Of a stretch of DNA of 64,000 nt, positions 1 through 9,384 are shown one piece after another. The translations under genes and the position numbers were made by a program. Each line of letters begins with the position of its first letter. The first letter of the stretch is position 1. The stretch spans positions 1 through 64,000 of the forward strand of contig CAZLNM010000001.1 of NCBI GenBank assembly GCA_964561025.1, written 5' to 3'. The notes beneath the pieces were generated by a model, which was not told the origin of the DNA, made no database searches, and saw nothing but the letters and a program-made list of their open reading frames with translations. This DNA is from JAAZNF01 sp964561025. Its GTDB lineage: Bacteria; Myxococcota; B64-G9.

Positions 1-5
1 AACCT

Positions 6-20
6 AAGGGGTATCCCCTT
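6..20. terminator. Terminator-like inverted repeat at window edge
   Basis: A perfect 6-bp inverted repeat, AAGGGG and CCCCTT, is separated by the loop TAT and followed by a pyrimidine stretch. It could end a gene left of the window or lie in the leader of the first protease. There is no long T run, so the terminator role is a weak inference. Confidence 0.3.
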
Positions 21-126
21 TCCTTTCCTGACACAAACTTGGGTACATCACCGCGAACCCCCCCCCTCTTTACAGCGCGGCCCGACCGCGCTAGCCTCTC
101 CTTGTCTTGGGGGCCGGAGGAAGGCC

Positions 127-1719
127 ATGCCGCGGCTTTCGCTGGTAGCGGTCGCCTGGTGGTTCGTCGCGTTCTCCGCCTGCGATCCCGGGGAGGAGGC
201 CTTCCTTACCGTCCTTGGGAAGGGCATCGTCGGCGGCACCGCGGACACCAGCCCCGAACACCAGGGCATCATGGTCTTCCTCTTTAACGTGCCGGGGGGC
301 CAGGCGCTGTGCACCGGCACCCTGATCTCGCGGCGGGTGATCCTCACCGCCGGCCATTGCGTGTACGACAACCGCACCAACCCGGGCGGCTTCACGGTGG
401 CCTTCGGCGACAGCATCACGAGCGGCAACTACGTCACCCGGCGCGTCGCCGAGGTCTGGCTACACCCGAGCTACAGCGCCGGTAGCAGCTACGATCCGCC
501 GGTCAACGACATCGCCATGCTGCGGCTCGGGAGCGACGCCCCGGCCAGCGCCCCCGCCATCCCCTACCTCACCTCGAGCAACGGCCTGACCACCGCGGAC
601 CTCGGCGCCACGCTGGAGTTCGTGGGCTACGGCATCACCAGCGCCAGCGCGCAGGACTCGGCCGGCACGCGCCGGCACGTCTTCAACGACCTGCGCTGGC
701 TGTGCACCGCGCAAAGCGGCTGCACCTTCTCAGGTTACATCCCTGCGGCCCGCAACACGCTGTGCGACGACCAGAACCCGGGCGGACCGTGCTCCGGCGA
801 CAGCGGCGGGCCCGACCTCATCACCCGCGACGGCCGCCAGTACATCGCGGGGGTCAACTCCTACTGCGATCAGAACTGCCAGTACTACTGCTGCAGCACC
901 AAGGTGGACGCCTTCGCGACCGAGATCGGCGACTGGGTCGGTGGCGGCCCGGGCGACCCCTGCGCGACCAACGCGGACTGCACCTCGGGCTTCTGCGCCG
1001 ACAACGTGTGCTGCGACAGCGTCTGCGACCGGGTGTGCTACTCCTGCAACCAGCCCGGGTTCGCCGGCACCTGCCGCATGGATCCCAACGGCGCGCCGTG
1101 CCCCGACGGCGATCGCTGCAACGGCGACGAGACCTGCCTGCAGGGCAACTGCGTCGCGGGTGCGACCCCGAACTGCGACGACGCCAACGTATGCACCCAG
1201 GACAGCTGCGATCCCACGGCCGGCTGCGTGCACGCGGCGCAGCCCGGCGGCACCCCGTGCGCCGACAACGGCAACCTGTGCGACGGCCCCGAGTCCTGCC
1301 AGGGCGGCGCCTGCGTCTCGGGGCCCGTCCTCTCCTGCGACGATCACGAGCCCTGCACCCAGGACGAGTGCGACCCGGGGAGCGGCTGCCGGCACACGCC
1401 GCTACCCGACGGCACCGCCTGCGGTGGCGGCCTGTGCGCCCCGGGCACCTGCCGGGACGGACGCTGCGGTACCGAACAGAACGCCTGCGATGACGGCGAC
1501 ACCTGCACCTTGGACGGGTGCGACCCGGCCACGGGCTGCTACCACCAGGCGCTGCCTGACGGGTTCGAGTGCGGCGACTGCAAGATGTGTCTTTCCCAAC
1601 AATGCGTCGAGGTACCCGAGTGCGCCGCGGACGGTTGCGGTTGCGGCGGCGCTCCGGCGTCCGCGGGCGCTGTGTGGTGGCTCGGGCTCCTGCTAGTCTA
1701 CCGCCGCCGCCGGTGCTGA
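127..1719 (+). CDS. Secreted chymotrypsin-fold serine protease with Cys-rich modules and MYXO-CTERM-like tail
   Basis: A secreted, probably surface-held S1-family protease. The ATG follows GGAGG at 116-120. A hydrophobic leader ends in a lipobox-like F-S-A-C. The mature domain begins near IVGG at about residue 34, and the triad reads His77 (TAGHC), Asp128 (NDIAML) and Ser226 (GDSGGP). The residue six before the Ser is Gly rather than Asp, so trypsin specificity is unlikely. From about residue 277 a Cys-rich tail holds three copies of a module of form CDD..CT.D.CDP..GC.H. The C-terminus has GCGCGG, a hydrophobic stretch and RRRR, like the MYXO-CTERM sorting signal. Two paralogues lie nearby. 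The substrate is unknown. Confidence 0.9.
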   Translation: MPRLSLVAVAWWFVAFSACDPGEEAFLTVLGKGIVGGTADTSPEHQGIMVFLFNVPGGQALCTGTLISRRVILTAGHCVYDNRTNPGGFTVAFGDSITSGNYVTRRVAEVWLHPSYSAGSSYDPPVNDIAMLRLGSDAPASAPAIPYLTSSNGLTTADLGATLEFVGYGITSASAQDSAGTRRHVFNDLRWLCTAQSGCTFSGYIPAARNTLCDDQNPGGPCSGDSGGPDLITRDGRQYIAGVNSYCDQNCQYYCCSTKVDAFATEIGDWVGGGPGDPCATNADCTSGFCADNVCCDSVCDRVCYSCNQPGFAGTCRMDPNGAPCPDGDRCNGDETCLQGNCVAGATPNCDDANVCTQDSCDPTAGCVHAAQPGGTPCADNGNLCDGPESCQGGACVSGPVLSCDDHEPCTQDECDPGSGCRHTPLPDGTACGGGLCAPGTCRDGRCGTEQNACDDGDTCTLDGCDPATGCYHQALPDGFECGDCKMCLSQQCVEVPECAADGCGCGGAPASAGAVWWLGLLLVYRRRRC

Positions 1720-1797
1720 AGCGTCGAATTCCTGTCTCTCGAAAGCCTTCGAGGCGTGTCATTGTACCGGGTGCCTATCCGGCTCAGGAGGAAGAAG

Positions 1798-3696
1798 ATG
1801 TCGCGCAAAGCTCTCGTGGTTGTGATCGCAAGTCTGGGATTGGCTCCGGCGTGCGGGGTCAACGACATGAGCGAGTATCGCCACTTCGGCCAGCGCATCA
1901 TCAACGGCTCGCTGGACAACACCAACAACGCGGTGGTGATCCTGTACAACACGGCGGTGGGTGCCTTGTGTACCGGCACGCTCATCACCAACGACGTGGT
2001 CCTTACCGCCGCCCACTGCGTCGAGTCCGATCCCTACATGCGCAACTGCAACCGGCCAGTATCCGCGTCATCGATGCGGGTGGGTTTCGGGGTGTACGAG
2101 AGCTCGGCCACCTGGCGCAACGTCTCCGAGCTGCGCCAGCACCCCAACTGGGATTGCGACAACCTGGTGAACGACATCACCATGCTGCGGCTCAGCAGCG
2201 CCCCGCCGTCGGGGGTGACCCCCATCCCCTACCTGCCCTCCACGCTGGCGGTGACATCAAACGACGTCGGCGCCCAGCTCGAGTTCTCGGGATACGGGCA
2301 GACCGAGACCGGCTCGACCGGCACCCGCTTGCACGTGAGCAACGCGCTGGATCTGGTGTGCACCTCGGCCAGCGGCTGCGGCGGCTACGCCAGCCAGAAC
2401 ACCATCTGCTACGACGAGAACCCCGGCGGCCCCTGCTCGGGCGACAGCGGCGGCCCGGCCTTCCTGCTACGAAGCGGCACCAAGTACGTGGCCGGCGTCA
2501 CCTCCTACGGTGACCAGAATTGCACCCAGTTCGGCTGCTCCACGAAGGTCGACGCCTTCGAGTCCTTCATCACCGACTTCATCGGCACCAGCCTGCCGCT
2601 CGGCTCCACCTGCAGCGCGGGCACCCAGTGCCAGTCGGGATTCTGCGTCGATAGCGTGTGCTGCGAGAACTCCTGCGCCAGCGCCTGCCAGTCCTGCAAC
2701 CTGGCGGCCAGCCGCGGCTACTGCCGCGCCGATCCGGACAATACGCCCTGTCCGGACAGCAACCTGTGCAACGGCACCGAGGTGTGCCGCTCCGGTTCCT
2801 GCACCGCGGGCACCGCGCTCAACTGCGACGACGGCAGCATCTGCACCACCGACGCCTGCAATCCCTCCACCGGCTGCACGCACACCCCCGCCAACAACGG
2901 CGCCTCCTGCGACGACCGCAACGTGTGCAACGGGCAGGAGACCTGCCAGAACGGCACCTGCCTCTCGCAGAACCCGCTCAACTGCGACGACGGCAACGGC
3001 TGCACCGCGGACGCCTGCGACTCCATCAGTGGCTGCCTGCACACCCAGCTTCCCGACAGCGCCTGGTGCAGCGACAACAACGCCTGCAACGGCCTGGAGA
3101 CCTGCCGCGGCGGCGTGTGTCAGCCGGGCAACCCGTTGGACTGCAACGACTTCAACCCCTGCACGCTGGACACCTGCAACCCCGGCTCGGGCTGCGTGCG
3201 CCAGAACATCGCCAACGGTTCCCAGTGCGACGACGGAAACCTGTGCAACGGCGCCGACGCCTGCCTGAACGGCACCTGCCTCCCCACCGGCGCCGGCCTG
3301 GCCTGCGACGACCACAACCCGTGCACCACGGACAGCTGCGACCCGGTCCTCGGTTGCCGCAACGCGCCCGTGGCCGACGGCACCAACTGCGGCGGCGGCC
3401 TGTGCGGTACGGCGACGTGCAAGAGCGGCGCTTGCGTGCCCACCGGCTCGGTCAACTGCGACGACGACAACGCCTGCACCATCGACAGCTGCTCCACCGA
3501 CGTCGGCTGCATCCACATCGCGCGGCCGGACGGCTACGAGTGCGGCGACTGCGTGATGTGCCTCGCCGGGACCTGCAGCGCCGAGGTGCCGGATTGCAAG
3601 AGCGGCGGCTGCGGCTGCGGCACCACGGACGGCGCCGGTGCGGGCGGGCTGGTCATGCTGCTCTTCGCCTCCTTCCTGCGGCGAAAGCGCTCCTGA
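1798..3696 (+). CDS. Secreted chymotrypsin-fold serine protease with five Cys-rich repeats and MYXO-CTERM-like tail
   Basis: Paralogue of the protease just upstream. The ATG at 1798 is chosen over an upstream GTG because AGGAGG lies at 1786-1791 and a lipoprotein-type leader (L-A-P-A-C) follows at once. The triad is His73 (TAAHC), Asp126 (NDITML) and Ser217 (GDSGGP), again with Gly at the S1 specificity position. The Cys-rich tail is longer than in the paralogues, with five CDD..CT.D.C....GC modules. It ends with GCGCG, a hydrophobic stretch and RRKRS. Its stop overlaps the next start (TGATG at 3694-3698), so it is probably translated together with the helical-repeat protein. Substrate unknown. 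Confidence 0.9.
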   Translation: MSRKALVVVIASLGLAPACGVNDMSEYRHFGQRIINGSLDNTNNAVVILYNTAVGALCTGTLITNDVVLTAAHCVESDPYMRNCNRPVSASSMRVGFGVYESSATWRNVSELRQHPNWDCDNLVNDITMLRLSSAPPSGVTPIPYLPSTLAVTSNDVGAQLEFSGYGQTETGSTGTRLHVSNALDLVCTSASGCGGYASQNTICYDENPGGPCSGDSGGPAFLLRSGTKYVAGVTSYGDQNCTQFGCSTKVDAFESFITDFIGTSLPLGSTCSAGTQCQSGFCVDSVCCENSCASACQSCNLAASRGYCRADPDNTPCPDSNLCNGTEVCRSGSCTAGTALNCDDGSICTTDACNPSTGCTHTPANNGASCDDRNVCNGQETCQNGTCLSQNPLNCDDGNGCTADACDSISGCLHTQLPDSAWCSDNNACNGLETCRGGVCQPGNPLDCNDFNPCTLDTCNPGSGCVRQNIANGSQCDDGNLCNGADACLNGTCLPTGAGLACDDHNPCTTDSCDPVLGCRNAPVADGTNCGGGLCGTATCKSGACVPTGSVNCDDDNACTIDSCSTDVGCIHIARPDGYECGDCVMCLAGTCSAEVPDCKSGGCGCGTTDGAGAGGLVMLLFASFLRRKRS

Positions 3697-5882
3697 TGCG
3701 TCTCTTCTTCATTCGTTGGTCGCTGGCGCTGGCGCTGGGCGGCCCGCTGGCGGCGCCGGCCGCCAGTTCGGCCGAATTTCAACCCCGGCTGGCCAAGGTG
3801 ATCCCCGAGGTCGGCACCCAGTTCGACCTCGAGCTCCTGGCGGTGGGTTCGCCGGCCGACCGCGCCCGGCGCGCCCTGGAGCTTTCAGCCACGCTGCCGG
3901 AGTTCTCGCGCATCAACGTCCTCGAGGACAGCCAGCCGCTCCTGGGCTGGGTGGCGGTGGCGGTGCTGCTGGAGCAGGCGCTGGCGGCCAGCACGGCGGA
4001 GCCGGCCGCCGAGTGGGAGGCGCGGCTGCTCGAGTGCTACCGGGCGTTTGCGGGCATGGAACGCGTGCGCAACCTGCTCCAGCCGGCGGTCGAGATGTAC
4101 CGGCTTCAGGCGGGTGCCAACCACCCGCTGGTGCAGCTCCTCGACCGCCTGCGCGACCTCCCGCCCTACGCCCGCGAGGGCATCCAGTGGCTGGCGCGGC
4201 GCACCCTGCCGCGCGCCGGATTGTCCGAGGCGCACCGCGCCGCGCTTCTTTCGGCGCTGGTGGAGACGCACCGGCGCCTGGGCCGGTACGCCGACATGGA
4301 GCGCGCGGCGACGACGTTGGAGGAGATCGGGGGACCGGGCCAGGCGAGCGTTTGGCTGGCCGAGGCGCTGCTGGAGCAAGGCAAGGCCCCGGCCGCCGAG
4401 GCGGCCTTGCAGCGGGCGCAGAAGGCGGGCGCCGACATCCAACCGGCCGAGCTTCGACGCGAGCTGCTTGCGCTACGAAAGAAGATTCCGAAGAAGATCA
4501 GCCCCCCCGAGATGGCCCGGCTGGCCGAGATCTGCCTCTTGCTGGATGAGCCCTGGCGCCTTGCCTCGGCGCTGAACCCCGCCGTGGTGGCGCAGAGCAA
4601 CCTCCCCCTCCTCCAACGCGACTACCTGGATGCGCTGGTGTTGAGCGGCGCTCCGGCGGAGCGGATCCGGGACTTCGCGCGCTCGGCCCGGGCCACCCCT
4701 CCCCACCCCGCGCTGCTGGGGCGGCGCATCGGGCTCGGGCTGCTCGAGTTCCTCAAGACCCTGGTCAGCCAGGGTAAGAACGTCCTCGCGGCGCGCGACG
4801 AGGAACTGTTGCGATCGGATCTTTTGGCCTTCGCCGCCATCGAGGCGCGCCTGGCCGATCTCACGCGCCTGTTCATCGACCTGGTGCGCTACTCTCGCGA
4901 TCCCAGCCGCCCCGTGCCGCCGGATTCGCTGCGGCGGGACGTCGAGGCCTTCGCCCAGGCGTACCCGGACGATCCCGCCGGCCTGCAGATGGTGTACCTG
5001 CTGCGCCAGCTCGGCGATCTCAACGTCGACGTCCCGGCGGCCATCCAGCGATTCACCAAGGCCAGCCAGGGCAAGCCCTTTCCGCCCGAGCTATTGCCGG
5101 TCATGGCCGGCCAGGCCATCCGCGATGCGTTGAAAGGCAAGAGCGCCGCGGCGTTGAAACCTGTCCAGGAATGGATCGCCGCCCGCCTGGGCGAGAAGCG
5201 CACCCAGCAGTGGTTGCTGTGGCGGGCGCACCTTCTGGTCGTGGAGGCGCTGGTGGGCACCGCGGAGGAGGTCTCCCGCCGCATCCCCCAGGTGGCCGCC
5301 GCCTACCAGGAGGCCATGCAGGCCTTCGCCGCGGCCGAGGGAGACGAGCGCGATCCCGTGGTCCTGTGCGACGCCGTGACCGCCCTCTCCACCTTGCTCA
5401 TGGAGGGCCAGCAATCGAAGGAAGCGCTCGAGCTCATCGAGCAGATGGCGCCGGTGTGCGGCCAGGATCCGACGCAGCTCGCGCTCAAGACCATCCTGAG
5501 CCTGCTCGGCGGCGACCCGGCCGGCGAGGCGTTGAAGAAGTCGCTCGCCGCCCAAGCCGACCGGTTCGCGGATCTGCACACCCAGCTCCAGTGCTGGCTG
5601 TGGCTGGCGCTTTCAGAGAACGATGCGGACAGGATCCGCGCGCACGCCCGCAAGGCCAAGGAGTTGCTGACCCAGGCCGGCCAGAAGGGCATCCCGGTGT
5701 TCCTGGCGCCCGACCTGCGCGCCCTGGTGGCCTTCACCGGCGCCTTCCAGATGCAGGCCGGCTACGCGCCGCAGAGCCCCTTCGGCCTCTCCGTCTCCGC
5801 CAGCGTGACCTCGCGCATGACGCTGTTTCCCCCGGCGGCGGTGGATGAAAACCGTCTTGCGGAGATGGCGTCGCAGAAATAG
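3696..5882 (+). CDS. Secreted alpha-helical repeat protein, function unknown
   Basis: A protein of 728 residues with a signal peptide (residues 1 to about 25, ending near A-A-S-S-A). After it comes a long run of amphipathic helices rich in Ala, Leu, Arg and Glu, which looks like a TPR-type or other alpha solenoid. I recognise no enzymatic motif. The start codon shares a base with the stop of the upstream protease (TGATG), which implies translational coupling and a shared function at the cell envelope, for example holding or regulating the protease. The end lies one base from the convergent ribE gene, so there is no room for a separate terminator. Confidence 0.75.
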   Translation: MRLFFIRWSLALALGGPLAAPAASSAEFQPRLAKVIPEVGTQFDLELLAVGSPADRARRALELSATLPEFSRINVLEDSQPLLGWVAVAVLLEQALAASTAEPAAEWEARLLECYRAFAGMERVRNLLQPAVEMYRLQAGANHPLVQLLDRLRDLPPYAREGIQWLARRTLPRAGLSEAHRAALLSALVETHRRLGRYADMERAATTLEEIGGPGQASVWLAEALLEQGKAPAAEAALQRAQKAGADIQPAELRRELLALRKKIPKKISPPEMARLAEICLLLDEPWRLASALNPAVVAQSNLPLLQRDYLDALVLSGAPAERIRDFARSARATPPHPALLGRRIGLGLLEFLKTLVSQGKNVLAARDEELLRSDLLAFAAIEARLADLTRLFIDLVRYSRDPSRPVPPDSLRRDVEAFAQAYPDDPAGLQMVYLLRQLGDLNVDVPAAIQRFTKASQGKPFPPELLPVMAGQAIRDALKGKSAAALKPVQEWIAARLGEKRTQQWLLWRAHLLVVEALVGTAEEVSRRIPQVAAAYQEAMQAFAAAEGDERDPVVLCDAVTALSTLLMEGQQSKEALELIEQMAPVCGQDPTQLALKTILSLLGGDPAGEALKKSLAAQADRFADLHTQLQCWLWLALSENDADRIRAHARKAKELLTQAGQKGIPVFLAPDLRALVAFTGAFQMQAGYAPQSPFGLSVSASVTSRMTLFPPAAVDENRLAEMASQK

Positions 5883-5883
5883 C

Positions 5884-6540
5884 TCAGCGGGTGCGGCCGC
5901 CGGGCCCGAGGAAGCCGTGCTCGGCGAGGAAGCTCTCGTCCACTCCCCGGCTCGCCGGCGTGACGAAGTGCCGGATGTACTTTCCGAGGAGGTCGGCTTC
6001 CAGGTTGACCGCCTCGCCCGGCCGCAACTCTCCCAGGCGGGTCTTCTCCAGGGTGTGGGGCACCAGCGCCACGCGGAAGGCGTCGGAGGTCGGCGTGTTC
6101 ACCGTGAGGCTCACCCCGTCCAGCGCCACCGAGCCCTTCTCGATGAGGAACGGCCGCACGGCCTCCGGGGCGCGCAGGAGAAGGTCGATCCCGCTCCCCC
6201 GCTCGGCGCGCTCGAGCACCTCGCCCACGCCGTCCACGTGGCCGGTGACCAGGTGCCCGTCGAGCCGGCCACCGAAGGCGAGCGCCCGCTCCAGGTGCAC
6301 CCGGCTGCCCGTGCGCGCGCGCCCCAGGGTGGTCACCCGCGCCGTCTCGTGACCGACGTCGGCCGCGAAGGCGCCTCTGGCATGGGCGCACACCGTGAGG
6401 CACACCCCGTTCACCGCCACGGAGCACCCCAGGGGCAACGACTCCAGCGGCAGGCGGGTGGTGATCTCCAGGCGCAGGCCCTCTGCCCGGCGCCGCACGC
6501 GGCTTACCTGCCCGATGTCTTCGATGATCCCGGTGAACAT
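5884..6540 (-). CDS. ribE: Riboflavin synthase, alpha chain
   Basis: Makes riboflavin from two molecules of 6,7-dimethyl-8-ribityllumazine. The protein has 218 residues, the usual length, and starts with the hallmark MFTGIIEDIGQ. Two lumazine-binding repeats are visible: the first carries NGVCLTV and the second DGVSLTV, each followed by the expected beta-barrel pattern. The start lies inside the 3' end of ribD (37-bp overlap), so the two are coupled in one operon. No ribAB or ribH lies nearby, and no FMN riboswitch is visible, because ribD follows nrdR with only 12 bases between the genes. Confidence 0.95.
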   Translation of the reverse strand: MFTGIIEDIGQVSRVRRRAEGLRLEITTRLPLESLPLGCSVAVNGVCLTVCAHARGAFAADVGHETARVTTLGRARTGSRVHLERALAFGGRLDGHLVTGHVDGVGEVLERAERGSGIDLLLRAPEAVRPFLIEKGSVALDGVSLTVNTPTSDAFRVALVPHTLEKTRLGELRPGEAVNLEADLLGKYIRHFVTPASRGVDESFLAEHGFLGPGGRTR

Positions 6541-7661
6541 GCAAATCCTTTCGCGCGCAGAGCGCCCGCGCACACGCCATCCTCGCCCAGCCTGCGCCAC
6601 TCGACGCGCCACAGACGCAGGGCGCGCTTTACGTTCCGCGGGCCGGTGAAGCGGGCCAGCGGCACGGCGGCGCTGCCCAGCAGCAGGGGCGCCAGGTGCA
6701 GCTCCAGCCGGTCCACCATGCCGCTCGAGAGGAATTGTCCCAGCACGTCGGCGCCGCCTTCCACCAGCAGGCGGTACACGCCGCGGGAGAGCAGGTCCGA
6801 AAGCACGCCCGAAAGCGGCAGCCGGCCGGCCCGGGCGGGCAGGCGGATCACCTGGGCCCCGGCGCGCTCCAGCGCCCGTTGTCGCGCCACACTCGCCCGG
6901 CGGGTGGCGTACACGAACACCGGCGCACCGCGGCGCAGGCGGAACACCCGCGCCCGCGGCGAGCAGGACAGCCGGCCGTCGAGGACGACCACCGCCGGGT
7001 TCCGCCCCCGCGCCCGGCGCACGTCGAGACGGGGATCGTCGCAGTGGATGGTGCCGGCGCCGACCAGGACGGCATCCACTGCGGCCCGCAGGCGGTGGAC
7101 CCGCCGTTGGCAGGCGTCGCCGGTCAGGCGTTGCGCCCGCCCCCCCGCCGGCGCCAGCCGGCCATCCAGGCTGGTGGCCGCCTTGACCACCACCCACGGG
7201 CGCCGCTCCCGGATCAGGACCTCGAACACCTCGTTCAGCCGGTGGCACTCGGTTTCCAGGATTCCGCAGCGCACCTCGATGCCCAGCCGGCGCAAGGCCC
7301 GGATCCCCCGGCCGCACTCACGCGGGTTGGGATCTTGCGCGCCGACGAACACCCGGCGGATGCCGGCGGCGGCGATGGCTTGGTGGCAGGGACCGGTGCG
7401 TCCGTGGAGGTGGCAGGGCTCCAGCGTGCAGTAGAGATCGGCGCCGCGGGCGGCGCGGCCGGCGTGGCGCAGGGCCTCGATCTCCGCGTGGGGCAGCCCC
7501 GCCCGGCGGTGGAATCCCTCTCCGACCACCCGCCCCCCGCGCACCACCAGCGCGCCCACCATCGGGTTGGGCCAGGTGCGGCCGCGCGCGCGCCGGGCGA
7601 GCCCCAGCGCGCGCCGCATCAAGCGCTCATGGCGGGAAAAAGGGTTGACAGACCTGCCCAT
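6504..7661 (-). CDS. ribD: Bifunctional riboflavin biosynthesis deaminase/reductase RibD
   Basis: Catalyses steps two and three of riboflavin synthesis: deamination of the diaminopyrimidine ribosylphosphate, then reduction of its ribosyl group. Residues 1 to about 150 are the CDA-fold deaminase, with the zinc and catalytic motif HAEIEAL and the second zinc site PCHLHGRTGPC. The rest is the DHFR-like reductase, recognisable by VVKAATSLDGRLA and VLVGAGTIHCDDPRL. The length of 385 residues is typical. It lies between nrdR and ribE, the order often seen in deltaproteobacteria, and overlaps ribE by 37 bp. Confidence 0.95.
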   Translation of the reverse strand: MGRSVNPFSRHERLMRRALGLARRARGRTWPNPMVGALVVRGGRVVGEGFHRRAGLPHAEIEALRHAGRAARGADLYCTLEPCHLHGRTGPCHQAIAAAGIRRVFVGAQDPNPRECGRGIRALRRLGIEVRCGILETECHRLNEVFEVLIRERRPWVVVKAATSLDGRLAPAGGRAQRLTGDACQRRVHRLRAAVDAVLVGAGTIHCDDPRLDVRRARGRNPAVVVLDGRLSCSPRARVFRLRRGAPVFVYATRRASVARQRALERAGAQVIRLPARAGRLPLSGVLSDLLSRGVYRLLVEGGADVLGQFLSSGMVDRLELHLAPLLLGSAAVPLARFTGPRNVKRALRLWRVEWRRLGEDGVCAGALRAKGFACSPGSSKTSGR

Positions 7662-7673
7662 CCTCGCGCCGCC

Positions 7674-8159
7674 TCAGCTCTTGCCGCGTTTCTTGGCGGT
7701 CCGCCCGCGCTCCTCGATGAGCTCCTTCAGCTCGCCCATGAACTCGGACAGATCGCGGAAGGAGCGGTACACGCTGGCGAAGCGCACGTAGGCCACCTCG
7801 TCCAGGTCGTGCAAGAAGCGCATGACCTCCTCACCCAGCCAGGTGGAGGAGACCTCGCGCTCGCCCTTCTCGCTGAGCCGCCGCTCGACGTCATCCACGA
7901 AGCGCACGATCTCGTCGACGCCGACCGGCCGCTTCTCGCAGGCCCGCAGGATGCCGGATTTCAGCTTCTCGCGTTCGAACGGCTCGCGGCGGCCGTCCTT
8001 CTTCACCACCAGGGGGGTGGTGTCCTCGGCCCGCTCATAGGTAGTGAAGCGGTGGCGGCAGGCGGCGCACTCGCGGCGGCGCCGGATGGCCTTGCCGTCC
8101 TGGCTCAGGCGCGAGTCGATGACCTTGTTCTCCAGGTGTCCGCAGCCGGGGCACTTCAT
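7674..8159 (-). CDS. nrdR: Transcriptional repressor NrdR
   Basis: ATP/dATP-sensing repressor of ribonucleotide reductase genes. The 161-residue protein opens with a zinc ribbon (CPGCGHLENKV, then CAACRHRFTTYER) followed by the ATP-cone domain (VVKKDGRREPFEREKL). Both are complete, and the C-terminal tail is basic. It is placed between a dCMP deaminase gene and ribD; the nrdR-ribD neighbourhood is conserved in many bacteria. No nrd gene lies in the window. An NrdR box should be sought elsewhere in the genome. Confidence 0.96.
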   Translation of the reverse strand: MKCPGCGHLENKVIDSRLSQDGKAIRRRRECAACRHRFTTYERAEDTTPLVVKKDGRREPFEREKLKSGILRACEKRPVGVDEIVRFVDDVERRLSEKGEREVSSTWLGEEVMRFLHDLDEVAYVRFASVYRSFRDLSEFMGELKELIEERGRTAKKRGKS

Positions 8160-8175
8160 GTGCGAGCGACTCCGC

Positions 8176-8633
8176 CTACACGGCTTCGGCCTCCGCCAGC
8201 TTGCACAGCTCCAGCCCGGCGCTCTGGCCGAGTTCGAGCGCCAGCCGATCGGGATAATCTCCCAGGAAGACCACCCGGCGCAAGCCGGCGTTGATGATCA
8301 TCTTGACGCAGATGACGCACGGGCTGAAGGTGCAATACAGGGTGCCCTCCCGGATGGACACGCCGTGGTAGGCCGCCTGGATGATGGCGTTCTGCTCGGC
8401 GTGCAGGCCGCGGCACAGCTCGTGCCGCTGGCCGGAGGGTACGCCCAGCTTCTGGCGCAGGCAGCCCACCTCGGCGCAGTGCGCGGTGCCCTTGGGCGCC
8501 CCGTTGTAGCCGGTGGCCATGAGCATGCGCTCCTTGACGATCACCGCGCCCACCCGGCGCCGCAGGCAGGTGGAGCGCCGCTCCGCCAGGCGGGCGAAAT
8601 CCATGAAGTAGGTGTCCCAGTCCGGCCGCTCGC

Positions 8634-8637
<4 letters not shown>
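8176..8637 (-). CDS. dCMP deaminase family protein
   Basis: Zinc-dependent cytidine/deoxycytidylate deaminase of 153 residues, expected to convert dCMP to dUMP for dTTP synthesis. The zinc motifs are present: HAEQNAI, with His and the catalytic Glu, and SPCVICVKM, with PCxxC. The N-terminal DWDTYFMDFARLAERRSTC is typical of the comEB/dcd-type family. The ATG overlaps the rpiB stop in the 4-base ATGA arrangement, so the two are translationally coupled. Sitting beside nrdR, it forms a small nucleotide-metabolism group. Confidence 0.92.
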
Positions 8638-9110
<473 letters not shown>

Positions 9111-9122
9111 GCGCGTTCGCCC

Positions 9123-9371
9123 TCAGCCCTTCACCCGTGGTTTCAGGAAGGCCAGGATGTCGCCGATGGTGCCGAAACGGCTCTCCAGCTCCTCCTCGGG
9201 CACCTCGTCCAGCGTAAGCCCGAACTCGGCCTCGAGATCCATCAGGATGGTGTAGCGATCGAGCGAGGTGGCGCCCAGGTCGTCCTTGAGGCTGGCCTCG
9301 ACTCGCAGCTCGGCGGGCGGGAGGTTCAACACCGCCCCGATCACCTTCTTGACTCGGCTTTCCAGGTCCAT
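9123..9371 (-). CDS. acpP: Acyl carrier protein with altered DSL motif
   Basis: An 82-residue acyl carrier protein of normal length. It carries the acyl chain on a phosphopantetheine arm during fatty acid synthesis. The helical pattern and LKDDLGA are typical, but the attachment motif reads T-S-L-D in place of D-S-L-D, and the usual V-E-L that follows is replaced by Y-T-I. The Ser for the prosthetic group is kept. The Asp is almost invariant in housekeeping ACPs and contacts holo-ACP synthase, so this may be a specialised ACP. It lies 13 bp after fabD. Confidence 0.9.
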   Translation of the reverse strand: MDLESRVKKVIGAVLNLPPAELRVEASLKDDLGATSLDRYTILMDLEAEFGLTLDEVPEEELESRFGTIGDILAFLKPRVKG

Positions 9372-9384
9372 GTCCGCTCCTCGG

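Noticed and set aside
960..1650. Tandem DNA repeats resembling a CRISPR array or satellite.
   Set aside because: The periodicity comes from Cys-rich protein modules that diverge at the DNA level. There are no identical direct repeats with unique spacers.
2658..3695. Possible long N-terminal extension of the secreted helical-repeat protein.
   Set aside because: The frame upstream of 3696 overlaps the protease's Cys-rich tail and encodes Arg/Gln-rich nonsense. A signal peptide begins exactly at 3696.
6504..7673. FMN riboswitch ahead of the rib genes.
   Set aside because: ribD follows nrdR with only 12 bases between the genes and ribE overlaps ribD, so there is no room for an aptamer.
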